DNA of 64,000 nt from Pseudoruegeria sp. HB172150 (GCF_013184805.1 NZ_JAATNG010000001.1:1798001-1862000), one strand, 5' to 3'; positions 1 through 10,065 are shown, counted from the first letter of the stretch. The notes: generated by a model not told the origin, from the letters alone. A program made the numbers and translations.

Positions 1-333
1 GATGTTGGCGTGGCTCTGGATCGTGTCGGTGTGGACGATGTCGGCATCGCCGATATCGACGATCTTCACATCGGAGCCGAGATAGGTGGCGTCGTCCTCG
101 TGGTCATAAGCGCCAGCATGGCCGAAGGAGAACAGGGTGGACGCCTCGCGCACGGCCCTCGGGCCGAAGCGGGCGCCGGGCCGATACTGGGTGCCGCCGT
201 CGAAGGGCGCGCCGAGAATGGCGGCATGGGCATCGATCCGGCTCCAGTCCTCGACGTAAGGACGCTTGCCGAAGGTGGCGATGCCGGTGAAGGGCAGGTT
301 CAGGCGGCCGGTTAGGTATCCATGGGTGCTCAT
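1..333 (-). CDS. speB: Agmatinase / ureohydrolase family protein (5' part; runs off the left edge)
   Basis: This is the N-terminal 111 residues of a ureohydrolase of the arginase/agmatinase family, read on the minus strand from an ATG at 331-333. The segment GAPFDGGTQYRPGARFGPR, around residues 41-60, is the family hallmark (substrate loop with GxxxGP). The later KIVDIGDAD matches the beta strand before the metal site. The manganese-binding His and Asp clusters lie outside the window. Family knowledge: these enzymes hydrolyse agmatine, or a related guanidino compound, to urea and an amine. Agmatinase is the usual annotation in this order, but arginase, guanidinobutyrase or guanidinopropionase cannot be excluded from this fragment. 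Confidence 0.8.
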   Translation of the reverse strand, partial: MSTHGYLTGRLNLPFTGIATFGKRPYVEDWSRIDAHAAILGAPFDGGTQYRPGARFGPRAVREASTLFSFGHAGAYDHEDDATYLGSDVKIVDIGDADIVHTDTIQSHANI

Positions 334-449
334 GCGGCGAGGCTTGCCGGGAATGCCGCCTTTCGCAAGGGGCGGTGTGCGGCGAATGGGCGCTTGGCAG
401 GGCGCGGGCGGCGCGGTAGACGTGAAGCATTCTGGAATTGGAATACGAA

Positions 450-1412
450 ATGGCGATACCGGGACGGGTAAATCTGTGGCGCGGCATGCCGCCGGCGGTT
501 TATCCGCCGATAATGGGGCTGTTCGGTTTGTCGCTGGCATGGCGGCGGGCTGTGAGTGTCTTCGGCCTTCCGGCCGGGATCGCGGACCTGTTGTTGGGTG
601 CGGTGACTATGGGTTTTATCGTTGTGTTGGTTGCTTACGCGGCGAAGTTTATCACGCGGCCCGCTGTGCTGATCGAGGATCTGAAAGTGCTGCCGGGACG
701 AACGGGGATGCCCGCGTTGTCGATGTCGGTGATGCTGCTTGCGGGTGGACTGATGCCGCTGGCGCCCGGCTTTGCGAAAGGGTTGCTGCTTGCGGGGCTG
801 GCCCTGCATGGGGTGATTGCTCTGCTGGTGCTTTATGTCCTGTCGAATAGCCCGACTGAGGGCCGAGTCGTCACACCCGCGTGGCACCTGGCGTTCGTTG
901 GTTTCATCGTCTCACCGTTGGCAGCGGTGCCGCTGGGTATGACGGCGCTGGCGGAATGGGTGCTGTGGTGCACGATGTTGGCGGCGGCCGCGATTTATGC
1001 AGCGAGCGCAGTGCAACTGATCCGCCGTGCGCCGCCCCCACCTTTGCGGCCGCTGCTGGCGATCCACCTTGCGCCTGTGGCGCTGTTCGGGACCGCGGCG
1101 GCGTTGCTGGGGATGACGTCACTCGCTCTGGTTTTCGCTGGCATAGCCGGGCTTGTACTGACGGCGCTGTTGGTTGGTGTAAGGTATCTTGCGGCGGCGG
1201 GATTCAGCCCGTTCTGGGGCGCCTTCACCTTTCCGCTCGCCGCCTTCGCGGGGCTGATGCTGGCGCTGGCCGGGCAGGGGGCATTGTTTCGGGTGGCCGG
1301 CGGCATCACCCTATTTGGTGCGACACTGCTGATCCCGTGGATCGCAGCAAAGATTCTACAGCTCTGGATCAAGGGCGTTCTGACAGTGAAGTCCAATGCA
1401 GCGATTGCGTAA
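450..1412 (+). CDS. TDT-family permease (TehA/SLAC1-like, tellurite-resistance/dicarboxylate transporter)
   Basis: A 320-residue, very hydrophobic protein with about ten membrane segments. The opening MPPAVYPPIMGLFGLSLAWR and the late FSPFWGAFTFPLAAFAG match the repeated pore helices of the TDT/SLAC1 family, which form anion channels or exporters in the inner membrane. The ATG at 450 is preferred; a TTG at 438 would add only four residues. Family members are linked to tellurite resistance, C4-dicarboxylates or sulfite, and the substrate here cannot be read from sequence. It stands alone between a minus-strand agmatinase gene and a minus-strand CoA-transferase gene. Confidence 0.75.
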   Translation: MAIPGRVNLWRGMPPAVYPPIMGLFGLSLAWRRAVSVFGLPAGIADLLLGAVTMGFIVVLVAYAAKFITRPAVLIEDLKVLPGRTGMPALSMSVMLLAGGLMPLAPGFAKGLLLAGLALHGVIALLVLYVLSNSPTEGRVVTPAWHLAFVGFIVSPLAAVPLGMTALAEWVLWCTMLAAAAIYAASAVQLIRRAPPPPLRPLLAIHLAPVALFGTAAALLGMTSLALVFAGIAGLVLTALLVGVRYLAAAGFSPFWGAFTFPLAAFAGLMLALAGQGALFRVAGGITLFGATLLIPWIAAKILQLWIKGVLTVKSNAAIA

Positions 1413-1534
1413 CTGGGCACGAAACGAAGCCGCCTTCTTGTTCCGGCTGAAAGTTTATTGAGGGACCTAGAGGGCAAAGCCTCCAGCCGGCCGAACCGCA
1501 CGAGACGATTTGAATTCACGACACCAGGCACGGC

Positions 1535-2689
1535 CTAACCTCCCTGCGCTTCCAACCAGTCGAGGATCTTCTTTCGGCTGCCATCCAGCGCCGGAACCGG
1601 GTCGCGTTCGGTGCTGTCGGGCAGGCCCGACATCTTGATCGGGTTGCCGGCGGCGGTGAAGACGTGACCCGTGGGACCGGGAACTTTCACCACCATCGAG
1701 CGGGCGAGAAGTTGCGGGTCCTGCAGTGCCTCGGCAACGTTCTGAATCGCACCAGTGGGAATGCCAGCGCCTTCAAGGAGTTCAATCCAGTGCGCCTTGG
1801 GTTTTTCCAGTGTCACCGTCTCAATCAGCCGCTTCAACACCTTCACGTTCTCGCAACGCGCACCGTTGCTGGCAAATCGCGGATCGCCCTGAAGATCGAG
1901 CCCCAATGCTTTGCAAAGTCTTGCGAAAAGCACATCGTTTCCGGCAGCGATGACGAACAGACCGTCCTGGGCATGGTAGGTTTCGAAAGGTGTGATCGTC
2001 GGATGGCGTGCGCCCGAGGGGCCGGGGACTGTTCCGGTAGCGGAGGTTAGGGCGACGGCGTGTTCAAGGATCGCGATCTGTGAATCCAGCATTGCGACAT
2101 CGACTTTTTGCCCCTTGCCGGTCTTGTCGCGGGAAATGATCGCGGCGAGGAGGCCCTGAGCCAGGAACATGCCGGCAACAATATCGCCGATGGAGGCGCC
2201 AACGCGGACCGGCTCGCGGTCCTTCTCGCCGGTGATGGACATCACGCCGCCGCGGGCCTGCACGACCATGTCGTAGGCGGGGCGCTGCGCCTCTGGCCCG
2301 GTATGGCCGAATCCGGAGACGGCTCCATAGATCAGGCGCGGGTATTTGGCGTGGAGGTCATTCCAGCCGTAGCCGAGGCGTTCCATCACGCCGGGGCGGT
2401 AATTCTCGACGAGGATGTCCGCCTTTGCCACCAGCCGGTCGAAGATTTTGCGGTCCTCCTCTGCACGCAGGTTGAGGGCGATCGATTCCTTGCCGTGATT
2501 GATCGCCGCGAAGTACGCGCTGAAACCGTCGACGAAGGGCGGGAATTCCCGTGTGTCGTCGCCTTGGCCGGGGCGTTCCACCTTGATGACATGGGCTCCG
2601 AGGTCCGACAGCGTCATCGTGCAATAGGGTCCGGCGAGGACATGGGTCAGGTCGAGGACGACGCATCCGGCGAGCGGGGCTTCGGTCAT
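1535..2689 (-). CDS. CaiB/BaiF family (class III) CoA-transferase
   Basis: A 384-residue class III CoA-transferase. It has the N-terminal CoA-binding fold (VLDLTHVLAGPYCTMTLSDLGAHVIKVE), NYRPGVMERLGYG, and the segment RPAYDMVVQARGG. The Asp in that segment (about residue 140) corresponds to the catalytic aspartate that forms acyl-anhydride intermediates in formyl-CoA transferase. Length is typical of the family. It moves CoA between organic acids, but the substrate (formyl, oxalyl, succinyl, carnitine or other) cannot be assigned. It is monocistronic and divergent from guaB, with about 130 bp between the two starts. Confidence 0.88.
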   Translation of the reverse strand: MTEAPLAGCVVLDLTHVLAGPYCTMTLSDLGAHVIKVERPGQGDDTREFPPFVDGFSAYFAAINHGKESIALNLRAEEDRKIFDRLVAKADILVENYRPGVMERLGYGWNDLHAKYPRLIYGAVSGFGHTGPEAQRPAYDMVVQARGGVMSITGEKDREPVRVGASIGDIVAGMFLAQGLLAAIISRDKTGKGQKVDVAMLDSQIAILEHAVALTSATGTVPGPSGARHPTITPFETYHAQDGLFVIAAGNDVLFARLCKALGLDLQGDPRFASNGARCENVKVLKRLIETVTLEKPKAHWIELLEGAGIPTGAIQNVAEALQDPQLLARSMVVKVPGPTGHVFTAAGNPIKMSGLPDSTERDPVPALDGSRKKILDWLEAQGG

Positions 2690-2787
2690 TCAGGGGCTCC
2701 TCTATCGTGGTTCGGTGCTGTTTGGACGGCATATCTTGCGATTCGATGATGAACCCCTCTTCCCCCCGCTGCCAAGCCATGCAATAG

Positions 2788-4272
<1,485 letters not shown>

Positions 4273-4311
4273 TATTGCGGTGGGTTACGCGCCGATCTTC
4301 AGGTTTAGCCA

Positions 4312-5499
4312 ATGACCCCGGGCGCACGGATTGCGGCGGCGATTGCTGTGCTGGACGAGGTGCTCGCCGGTGCGCCGGCGGAGCGGGTCCTGACAAACTG
4401 GGCACGAAATAACCGCTACGCCGGGTCAGGCGACCGGGCGGCGATCCGCGATCATGTCTATGACGCGCTGCGCTGTCGGTTGTCTTTTGCCTGGCTCGGC
4501 GGATCGGAGACCGGGCGCGGCCTGATGATCGGGGCAGCGCGGGCCGCCGGCATGGATGCGGGAACGCTGTTCAGTGGGGAAGGCTATGCGCCAGCACCAC
4601 TGACAAATGCAGAGACGGAAGAGCGGGTGCTCGACGCCGCGCCGGAGGCCGTGCTGCTGGACACGCCTGAGTGGTTGCTGGCGCTGACGCGTGAAAGTTT
4701 GGGTGACAAAGCGGAACCGGTGCTGGCGACCATGCGGCGGCGGGCGCCGGTTTTCCTGCGGGTCAATGCGGCCCTCACGAACCGCGAGGAGGCGCAGGCA
4801 TCGCTGGCCAGGGACGGGATCGAGACGGTGGCGCACGATCTGTCACCATGGGCGCTGGAGGTGACGAAGAACCCGCGCCGGGTGAAGGCGAGCAGGGCCT
4901 ACCGCGAGGGGCAGGTGGAATTGCAGGACCTGTCAAGCCAGGCCGCCTGTGCCGCGCTAGGGGTGGTGCCGGGCAAGCGGGTGCTTGATTTCTGTGCGGG
5001 CGGTGGCGGCAAGGCTCTGGCTATGGCGGCGCTGGGAGCGGAGGTAGTCGCTCATGACGCCGAACCGCGGCGAATGCGCGATTTGCCGGTGCGAGCAGAG
5101 CGCGCCGGTGCGCGGATTGGGCTGGCCGAGACGGTGGAACTGGCGGAAATGGGGCCGTTCGATCTGGTGCTGTGCGATGCGCCCTGTTCCGGCAGCGGCA
5201 CGTGGCGGCGAACACCGGAGGCGAAGTGGCGACTGACGGCCGACGACCTGGCGGCACTGGTCGCCCTGCAGGCGGATATCCTTGAACAGGCGTTGCCGCT
5301 GGTCGCGCCGAATGGGCGGTTAGCCTATACGACCTGCTCGCTGCTGGAATCAGAGAACGGCAGGCAGGTCGCGGCGTTGCAGCGGGCGCATCCAGAAGTG
5401 ATACTCGTTTCTGAACAAAGCTTTACACCTCTTAGTGAAGGCGACGGCTTTTACTGCGCCATTCTTGAGGTTTTCCGGAACCCGGCGGCAGCCGTCTGA
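4312..5499 (+). CDS. rsmB: RsmB/NOP family RNA (cytosine-5) methyltransferase
   Basis: A 395-residue SAM-dependent RNA m5C methyltransferase. An N-terminal NusB-like helical part is followed by the Rossmann domain. VLDFCAGGGGKALAMAALGAEV is motif I, split here only for reading. DAPCSGSGTWRR is motif IV and YTTCSLLESEN is motif VI; these two carry the cysteines used for release and catalysis. The likely target is 16S rRNA (C967 in E. coli RsmB), but alphaproteobacteria carry several paralogues, so the exact site is inferred. It follows guaB by 39 bp. Five bases after its stop comes the CtrA box that belongs to cckA. Confidence 0.85.
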   Translation: MTPGARIAAAIAVLDEVLAGAPAERVLTNWARNNRYAGSGDRAAIRDHVYDALRCRLSFAWLGGSETGRGLMIGAARAAGMDAGTLFSGEGYAPAPLTNAETEERVLDAAPEAVLLDTPEWLLALTRESLGDKAEPVLATMRRRAPVFLRVNAALTNREEAQASLARDGIETVAHDLSPWALEVTKNPRRVKASRAYREGQVELQDLSSQAACAALGVVPGKRVLDFCAGGGGKALAMAALGAEVVAHDAEPRRMRDLPVRAERAGARIGLAETVELAEMGPFDLVLCDAPCSGSGTWRRTPEAKWRLTADDLAALVALQADILEQALPLVAPNGRLAYTTCSLLESENGRQVAALQRAHPEVILVSEQSFTPLSEGDGFYCAILEVFRNPAAAV

Positions 5500-5503
5500 A
5501 ATG

Positions 5504-5519
5504 TTAAGAGTGTGTTAAC
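5504..5519 (+). promoter_or_regulatory. CtrA box in front of cckA
   Basis: TTAA-GAGTGTG-TTAAC is an exact match to the CtrA full-site consensus TTAA-N7-TTAAC. It lies 45 bp upstream of the cckA start, in the only gap between rsmB and cckA. CtrA binding here would make cckA part of the CtrA regulon, a feedback loop. The match is seen directly; binding is inferred. Confidence 0.75.
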
Positions 5520-5563
5520 GTTTCTTACACCATAAACGGCGAGAAACGGTTGAGGAGTTGCTC

Positions 5564-7846
5564 TTGTCCGATACCGCCTCTCCGACCGGGCCCCTTACAC
5601 GCATGGCTCTGGCCGTGGCTCCTCGGTGGCGCCGCATGCTGGCACCCGGTGCTGGCTTGCTGGGACTTGCCCTGTTCTTCGCCGGCGGTTTTGCGGGCCG
5701 AGTGTTTCTGGTGTCCGGCGCGACGCTCATTGCGTTGGTTCTGCTGATTCACCTGCTTGTGCGGCGCCACAAGTCGCAGCAACTGCGGATATCTACCGCA
5801 ATCTCGGCTCTGATCGGGCGCGACGCGGTGCCGAGTTTCCTGACCGACGAAGCGGGGCAGATCGTCTATCGCAATCCGGCCGCGGCGCAGAAGTACCCCG
5901 GTAGCGACGGGCAGACGCTATCGGCGGCTATTGGCGAGCATTTCGCCGCGCCGAACCACGTTTTGCAGCGTATGCGGCTGCGCGCGGATGCCCAGGGCGC
6001 CGCTGCGGAGGATGTGGCAACGGCACAGGGCGCGCTGCGCTTGTCGGTGACGCGAGCCGATCCGGGCGGGTATATCTGGCGGCTCGACGACCATGGCACC
6101 GCGGAGTTGGCAGAGATCGCGATGCCGATGATGCGCCTGTCAAAAACCGGCAAGATCGTCGACATGAACCAGGCGATGGAGACTTTGCTGGGAAGCCGCC
6201 CGAAGACACTGGACCGCGTTGTCATCGACGTGCCTCTGGTTAACGGGCAGCTGCATCATCTGGATACCACGCGGGGCCAGTTCGCCGCGCATCTCGCGAT
6301 CCTGGAAGAGCCGGGCGGGCTGACACAGGTTTTCGCACTACCGGGTGAAGCACCAGAGCGTCACCTGATCCATGCTGATGCGGTTCCGGCACCGATTCTG
6401 AAGCTGTCTGCATCGGGCCGGATCCTGATGGCGAACAGGCGGGCGCGGCTCCTGCTGGCGCTGCCGGACGAGGCGGGGCTCGATTTCGCCTCGGTGGTAG
6501 AGGGATTGGGGCGGCCGGTGGAGGATTGGCTGCGCGACGTGTCCGAGGGGCGCGGCGGAACCCAGGCCGAAGTGGTGCGCGCGACCATGCCGCAAAAGGA
6601 CGTCTACCTGCAGGTGGCACTGGGGCGGATGGTAGAAAGCGGCGATGCCTCGCTGCTGGCGGTGCTGATCGATGCGACCGAACTGAAGACATTGGAGGCG
6701 CAGTTTGTACAGAGTCAGAAGATGCAGGCGGTCGGGCAACTGGCGGGCGGCGTGGCGCATGACTTCAACAACCTGCTGACGGCGATTTCGGGGCATTGCG
6801 ACCTGCTGCTTTTACGCCATGCGCCGGGCGATCCGGACTACGGCGACTTAGTGCAGATTAATCAGAACGCTAATCGCGCCGCGGCGCTGGTGGGGCAGTT
6901 GCTGGCGTTTTCGCGCAAGCAGAACATGCAGCCAGAACTGATCGACCTGCGCGACACACTGGGGGACCTGACGCATCTTCTGAACCGGCTGGTAGGGGAG
7001 AAGATCCATCTGGACTGGATGCATGATCCGGAGTTGCCACGTGTGCGCGCCGACAAACGGCAGCTGGAGCAGGTGCTGATGAACCTCGTCGTCAACGCGC
7101 GCGACGCGATGCCAGAGGGCGGCGAGATCAAGATTGCCACTCGGGCGGTGCGGCTGAAAGAGCCGCTTTGCCGCGACCGGGCCGAGGTGCCGAAGGGCGA
7201 TTATGTTGTGGTGACAGTCGAGGATGAGGGATGCGGCATCCCCCCGGACAAGCTGGTAAAGATTTTTGAGCCGTTCTATTCGACCAAGCGTACAGGTGAG
7301 GGGACCGGGCTCGGGTTATCGATGGCCTATGGCATCGTCAAGCAAACAGGCGGCTACATTTTTGCCGACAGCGTCGATGGGCAGGGCACGGTGTTTTCCA
7401 TGTATTTTCCCGCGCATCGCGGACGCCCCGCGTCGCCCGGCTCGGCGCTGCCGCCGCCGTCGCGGCCTGCTGCGCGTACCGGTGGCGGCGTGGTGCTGCT
7501 GGTCGAGGATGAAGCACCGGTAAGGGCCTTTGCCAGCCGGGCGCTGCGGTTGAGGGGATATACAGTGCTGGAGGCCGACTGCGCCGAGGATGCGCTTAGG
7601 ACGCTGGAGGATTTGGAACTCGACGTCGATGTTTTCGTGACCGACGTGGTGATGCCGGGAATGGACGGTCCGACCTGGGTAGCGCAGGCGTTAAAACAGC
7701 GACCCGAGGTGCGGGTCGTGTTCGTGTCAGGCTATGCCGAAGACAGTATCGCGCATAACCGCTCGAAGATCCCGAATTCGGTCTTCCTGCCGAAGCCGTT
7801 TTCCCTGGCGCAATTGACGGACACGGTGCAGCAGCAGCTGGTCTGA
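5564..7846 (+). CDS. cckA: Hybrid histidine kinase CckA
   Basis: A 760-residue membrane hybrid kinase that phosphorylates CtrA and CpdR through ChpT. Two membrane helices near residues 30-68 are followed by PAS-like regions (about 80-370). The HisKA H-box QLAGGVAHDFNNLLTAI has phospho-acceptor His near 399. The HATPase domain shows NLVVNARDAM (N box), VEDEGCGIP (G1) and GTGLGLSMAYGIVKQTGG (G2). The C-terminal receiver has VEDE and the phospho-Asp in FVTDVVMPGMDG near residue 694. TTG at 5564 is chosen because GAGGAG (5552-5557) lies six bases upstream; TTG at 5558 would abut the ribosome site. An exact CtrA box precedes the gene. Confidence 0.93.
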   Translation: MSDTASPTGPLTRMALAVAPRWRRMLAPGAGLLGLALFFAGGFAGRVFLVSGATLIALVLLIHLLVRRHKSQQLRISTAISALIGRDAVPSFLTDEAGQIVYRNPAAAQKYPGSDGQTLSAAIGEHFAAPNHVLQRMRLRADAQGAAAEDVATAQGALRLSVTRADPGGYIWRLDDHGTAELAEIAMPMMRLSKTGKIVDMNQAMETLLGSRPKTLDRVVIDVPLVNGQLHHLDTTRGQFAAHLAILEEPGGLTQVFALPGEAPERHLIHADAVPAPILKLSASGRILMANRRARLLLALPDEAGLDFASVVEGLGRPVEDWLRDVSEGRGGTQAEVVRATMPQKDVYLQVALGRMVESGDASLLAVLIDATELKTLEAQFVQSQKMQAVGQLAGGVAHDFNNLLTAISGHCDLLLLRHAPGDPDYGDLVQINQNANRAAALVGQLLAFSRKQNMQPELIDLRDTLGDLTHLLNRLVGEKIHLDWMHDPELPRVRADKRQLEQVLMNLVVNARDAMPEGGEIKIATRAVRLKEPLCRDRAEVPKGDYVVVTVEDEGCGIPPDKLVKIFEPFYSTKRTGEGTGLGLSMAYGIVKQTGGYIFADSVDGQGTVFSMYFPAHRGRPASPGSALPPPSRPAARTGGGVVLLVEDEAPVRAFASRALRLRGYTVLEADCAEDALRTLEDLELDVDVFVTDVVMPGMDGPTWVAQALKQRPEVRVVFVSGYAEDSIAHNRSKIPNSVFLPKPFSLAQLTDTVQQQLV

Positions 7847-7967
7847 GCCTATCCGGTGGACGATTCTTTTGCCAAGGCAATGCGTTATGGGTAATTCTTG
7901 AAGATCGGCCCCGCGTACACGGTTCCTTAAGCCTAAACCTGCCAAGATGGAATACAAAAGATTCATG

Positions 7968-7996
7968 TTGAAATGTGCGCGTTTTGTTCTCATAAC
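7968..7996 (+). promoter_or_regulatory. Candidate sigma-70 promoter of recA
   Basis: TTGAAA (7968-7973) and CATAAC (7991-7996), separated by 17 bp, resemble -35 and -10 hexamers (5/6 and 4/6 matches). A start site near 8003 would place the SOS box right at the transcription start, as expected for LexA repression. Confidence 0.5.
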
Positions 7997-8004
7997 AGAA
8001 ATCA

Positions 8005-8019
8005 GAACAAGAGGCGAAC
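8005..8019 (+). promoter_or_regulatory. LexA (SOS) box of recA
   Basis: GAAC-AAGAGGC-GAAC is an exact copy of the alphaproteobacterial LexA operator GAAC-N7-GAAC, a direct repeat rather than the E. coli CTG-N10-CAG palindrome. It lies 53 bp upstream of the recA start and just downstream of the candidate -10 element. Confidence 0.85.
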
Positions 8020-8072
8020 ATCGGCAGTGATTGCCGCCGGGCAGGCGCTGTGAAATAAGGGAACAAACAATC

Positions 8073-9146
8073 ATGGCTACGGCAGAACTTCTGAATATCA
8101 TGGATAAGAAGGACGGCGATAAGCAGAAGGCGCTCGACTCGGCGCTGGCGCAGATCGAACGGCAATTCGGCAAGGGCTCGATCATGAAGCTCGGCGCCGA
8201 CAACCCACTGCAGGATATCGAGGCGACCTCGACCGGATCGCTTGGGCTGGATATCGCGCTGGGGATCGGCGGTATCCCGAAGGGCCGGATCGTGGAGATC
8301 TACGGGCCGGAAAGCTCGGGCAAGACGACGCTGACACTGCATTGCATAGCGGAAGAGCAGAAAAAGGGCGGCGTCTGTGCCTTCGTCGACGCGGAACACG
8401 CGCTAGATCCGCAATATGCCAAGAAACTTGGCGTGAACCTGGACGAGCTCCTGATCTCGCAGCCCGACACTGGGGAACAGGCGCTGGAAATCACCGACAC
8501 GCTGGTGCGCTCAGGCGCGGTGAGCATGGTCGTGGTTGATTCGGTGGCAGCGCTGACGCCTAAATCGGAACTCGAGGGCGACATGGGCGACTCGTCTGTC
8601 GGCGTGCATGCGCGACTGATGAGCCAGGCAATGCGCAAGCTGACGGGATCGATATCGCGGTCGAAATGCACGGTTGTCTTCATCAACCAGATCCGGATGA
8701 AGATCGGCGTCATGTTTGGCTCGCCAGAAACGACCACTGGCGGCAACGCGTTGAAGTTTTATTCCTCGGTCCGGCTGGACATCCGCCGCATCGGCGCGAT
8801 CAAGGACCGCGACGAGGTTGTCGGTAACCAGACCCGGGTCAAGATCGTCAAGAACAAGGTGGCGCCGCCGTTCAAGCAGGTGGAATTCGACATCATGTAT
8901 GGCGAGGGCATCTCGAAGACCGGCGAGCTGCTGGACCTGGGCGTAAAGGCCGGCGTGGTCGAGAAGTCCGGCGCCTGGTTCTCGTACGGGGATGAGCGGA
9001 TCGGGCAGGGACGCGAGAACGCGAAGAGTTTTCTGAAAGAGAACCCTGATTTAGCTTTCGAGATCGAGGACAAGATCCGCGCCGCGCACGGATTGGAATT
9101 CGATGCTGCACGCGAGGATGACGACGACGCACTGGTCGACGACTAG
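8073..9146 (+). CDS. recA: Recombinase RecA
   Basis: A 357-residue RecA. It forms ATP-dependent filaments on single-stranded DNA, catalyses strand exchange and triggers LexA self-cleavage. Walker A GPESSGKT is at residues 78-85 and Walker B appears as [10 protein letters not shown]. Also visible are loop L1 ([10 protein letters not shown]), loop L2 ([19 protein letters not shown]), and an acidic tail ending DDDDALVDD. The ATG at 8073 is chosen over an upstream in-frame start at 8031 because [10 protein letters not shown] is the typical alphaproteobacterial beginning. A LexA box and promoter precede the gene and a hairpin terminator follows. Confidence 0.98.
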   Translation: MATAELLNIMDKKDGDKQKALDSALAQIERQFGKGSIMKLGADNPLQDIEATSTGSLGLDIALGIGGIPKGRIVEIYGPESSGKTTLTLHCIAEEQKKGGVCAFVDAEHALDPQYAKKLGVNLDELLISQPDTGEQALEITDTLVRSGAVSMVVVDSVAALTPKSELEGDMGDSSVGVHARLMSQAMRKLTGSISRSKCTVVFINQIRMKIGVMFGSPETTTGGNALKFYSSVRLDIRRIGAIKDRDEVVGNQTRVKIVKNKVAPPFKQVEFDIMYGEGISKTGELLDLGVKAGVVEKSGAWFSYGDERIGQGRENAKSFLKENPDLAFEIEDKIRAAHGLEFDAAREDDDDALVDD

Positions 9147-9170
9147 GTTTTCGTTCACGGGAAGGTGTAG

Positions 9171-9202
9171 AGGGCCAGCGCTTGTTGGCCCTTTTCTTTT
9201 TT
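9171..9202 (+). terminator. Rho-independent terminator of recA
   Basis: AGGGCCA (9171-9177) pairs with TGGCCCT (9186-9192) across an eight-base loop, followed by a tract rich in T (TTTTCTTTTTT). It begins 25 bp after the recA stop. Confidence 0.85.
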
Positions 9203-9212
9203 GGTCATTTTA

Positions 9213-9228
9213 ATATTTCTAGAAATAT
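9213..9228. promoter_or_regulatory. 16-bp perfect palindrome upstream of the first DUF1127 gene
   Basis: ATATTTCTAGAAATAT is a perfect 16-bp inverted repeat with no spacer. It is 20 bp upstream of the start codon at 9249 and just after the recA terminator. Position and symmetry suggest an operator; the regulator is unknown. Confidence 0.5.
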
Positions 9229-9248
9229 AGAAATCGATGGAGTCACCC

Positions 9249-9476
9249 ATGTGGAGCTGGATGAGTGAAGCGCGGAAACGCCGGGAAAGGCGGGACGCGA
9301 TAAGGGAACTGAATGCCATGTCCGATGAGCTGCTTTGGGACATCGGGATCGACCGCGGCCAGATCGAAGATTACGTCGATGGGCTGGCCGGACCGGCGAT
9401 TCGATCACGTCGGGCGGCGGATATTCTGCAGTTTCCCGTGGCGGCGTGTTCCCAACCGGTCTGCTGCGCCGCATAG
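9249..9476 (+). CDS. DUF1127 domain small protein (first of a tandem pair)
   Basis: A 75-residue basic protein. The DUF1127 core RRERRDAIRELNAMSDELLWDIGIDRGQIEDYV is at about residues 10-43: an amphipathic arginine-rich helix followed by the LWDIGI-R-xxI signature. The rest is a variable tail with two cysteines. Start ATG 9249 is chosen because GGAG (9239-9242) lies six bases upstream; an ATG at 9237 overlaps that site. Family knowledge: some DUF1127 proteins act in phosphate, carbon or RNA-related regulation in alphaproteobacteria, but the role here is unknown. A palindrome precedes it and a paralogue follows 88 bp downstream. Confidence 0.78.
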   Translation: MWSWMSEARKRRERRDAIRELNAMSDELLWDIGIDRGQIEDYVDGLAGPAIRSRRAADILQFPVAACSQPVCCAA

Positions 9477-9512
9477 CGGGTTTGCACCCTCCGGGACTTG
9501 CGTTTGATCGCG

Positions 9513-9526
9513 AATGTATATACATT
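9513..9526. promoter_or_regulatory. 14-bp perfect palindrome upstream of the second DUF1127 gene
   Basis: AATGTATATACATT is a perfect 14-bp inverted repeat, 38 bp upstream of the ATG at 9565. It is unrelated in sequence to the palindrome before the first copy, so the two paralogues may be controlled separately. TGT-N4-ACA symmetry is common to several regulator families; none can be named. Confidence 0.45.
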
Positions 9527-9564
9527 GGCTATCTCAACACCGGCAAGAGCAGGAGGAAACAAAA

Positions 9565-9786
9565 ATGCAGAACCTATTGGCAAACTTGCGTGATCGCCGC
9601 GAGCGGCGGCAAGCCATCCGCGAGCTGAGCGCGATGTCACGCCAGGCACTGTGGGACTTGGGGATTACCCGGGACGAGATCGCCGAATATGTCGACGGCA
9701 AGGCCGGACCTGTCGCGCGGCGCCCACGCCACGAGGCGAAGATCCTGATATTCCCCGGGACGGTTGCCTGCCGCCCCGCGGCCTGA
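9565..9786 (+). CDS. DUF1127 domain small protein (second of a tandem pair)
   Basis: A 73-residue paralogue of the preceding protein, with the core RDRRERRQAIRELSAMSRQALWDLGITRDEIAEYVDGKAGP, split here as one helix plus the LWDLGI signature. Both proteins share the DG-AGP segment after the core, so the pair probably arose by local duplication. The start is fixed by AGGAGG at 9551-9556, eight bases before ATG 9565; the longer reading frame beginning at 9514 lacks such a site. It is followed seven bases later by the end of a convergent minus-strand gene. Function unknown. Confidence 0.78.
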   Translation: MQNLLANLRDRRERRQAIRELSAMSRQALWDLGITRDEIAEYVDGKAGPVARRPRHEAKILIFPGTVACRPAA

Positions 9787-9792
9787 CGCAGT

Positions 9793-10065
9793 CTAGTCGA
9801 CCGGGTCGGTGATCCAGATCTCCGGCGCGCCCTCGACGCCGAGTTCGCTGAAGATGCCTTCGGCGCGGAGATCGGCGACGAAGGATTCGGCATCGGCGCC
9901 GCTGTCGAAATCGTGGATCACGGTGACATCGTTTGGGTCGGCGAGGGCGCAATGCACCTCGTCATGGGTCACGCCGCGTTCGCTCCGGAAATCCGGGTTC
10001 TCGCTGTAGCCTTTGAACCAGGGGGCGAATTCGCCGACGCGGTGGCGGATGAACAGGCGGGCCAT
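9793..10065 (-). CDS. Small conserved protein, possibly ABM-type (dimeric alpha/beta barrel)
   Basis: A 90-residue protein beginning MARLFIRHRVGEFAPWFKGYSE. A beta strand, a W-containing helix and the later DPNDVTVIHDFDS...AESFVADL pattern suggest the ferredoxin-like fold of antibiotic-biosynthesis-monooxygenase or stress-responsive dimeric barrel proteins. No catalytic residues can be pointed to. It is convergent with the DUF1127 pair, and its start is about 85 bp from the end of alaE on the same strand. Family assignment is tentative. Confidence 0.6.
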   Translation of the reverse strand: MARLFIRHRVGEFAPWFKGYSENPDFRSERGVTHDEVHCALADPNDVTVIHDFDSGADAESFVADLRAEGIFSELGVEGAPEIWITDPVD

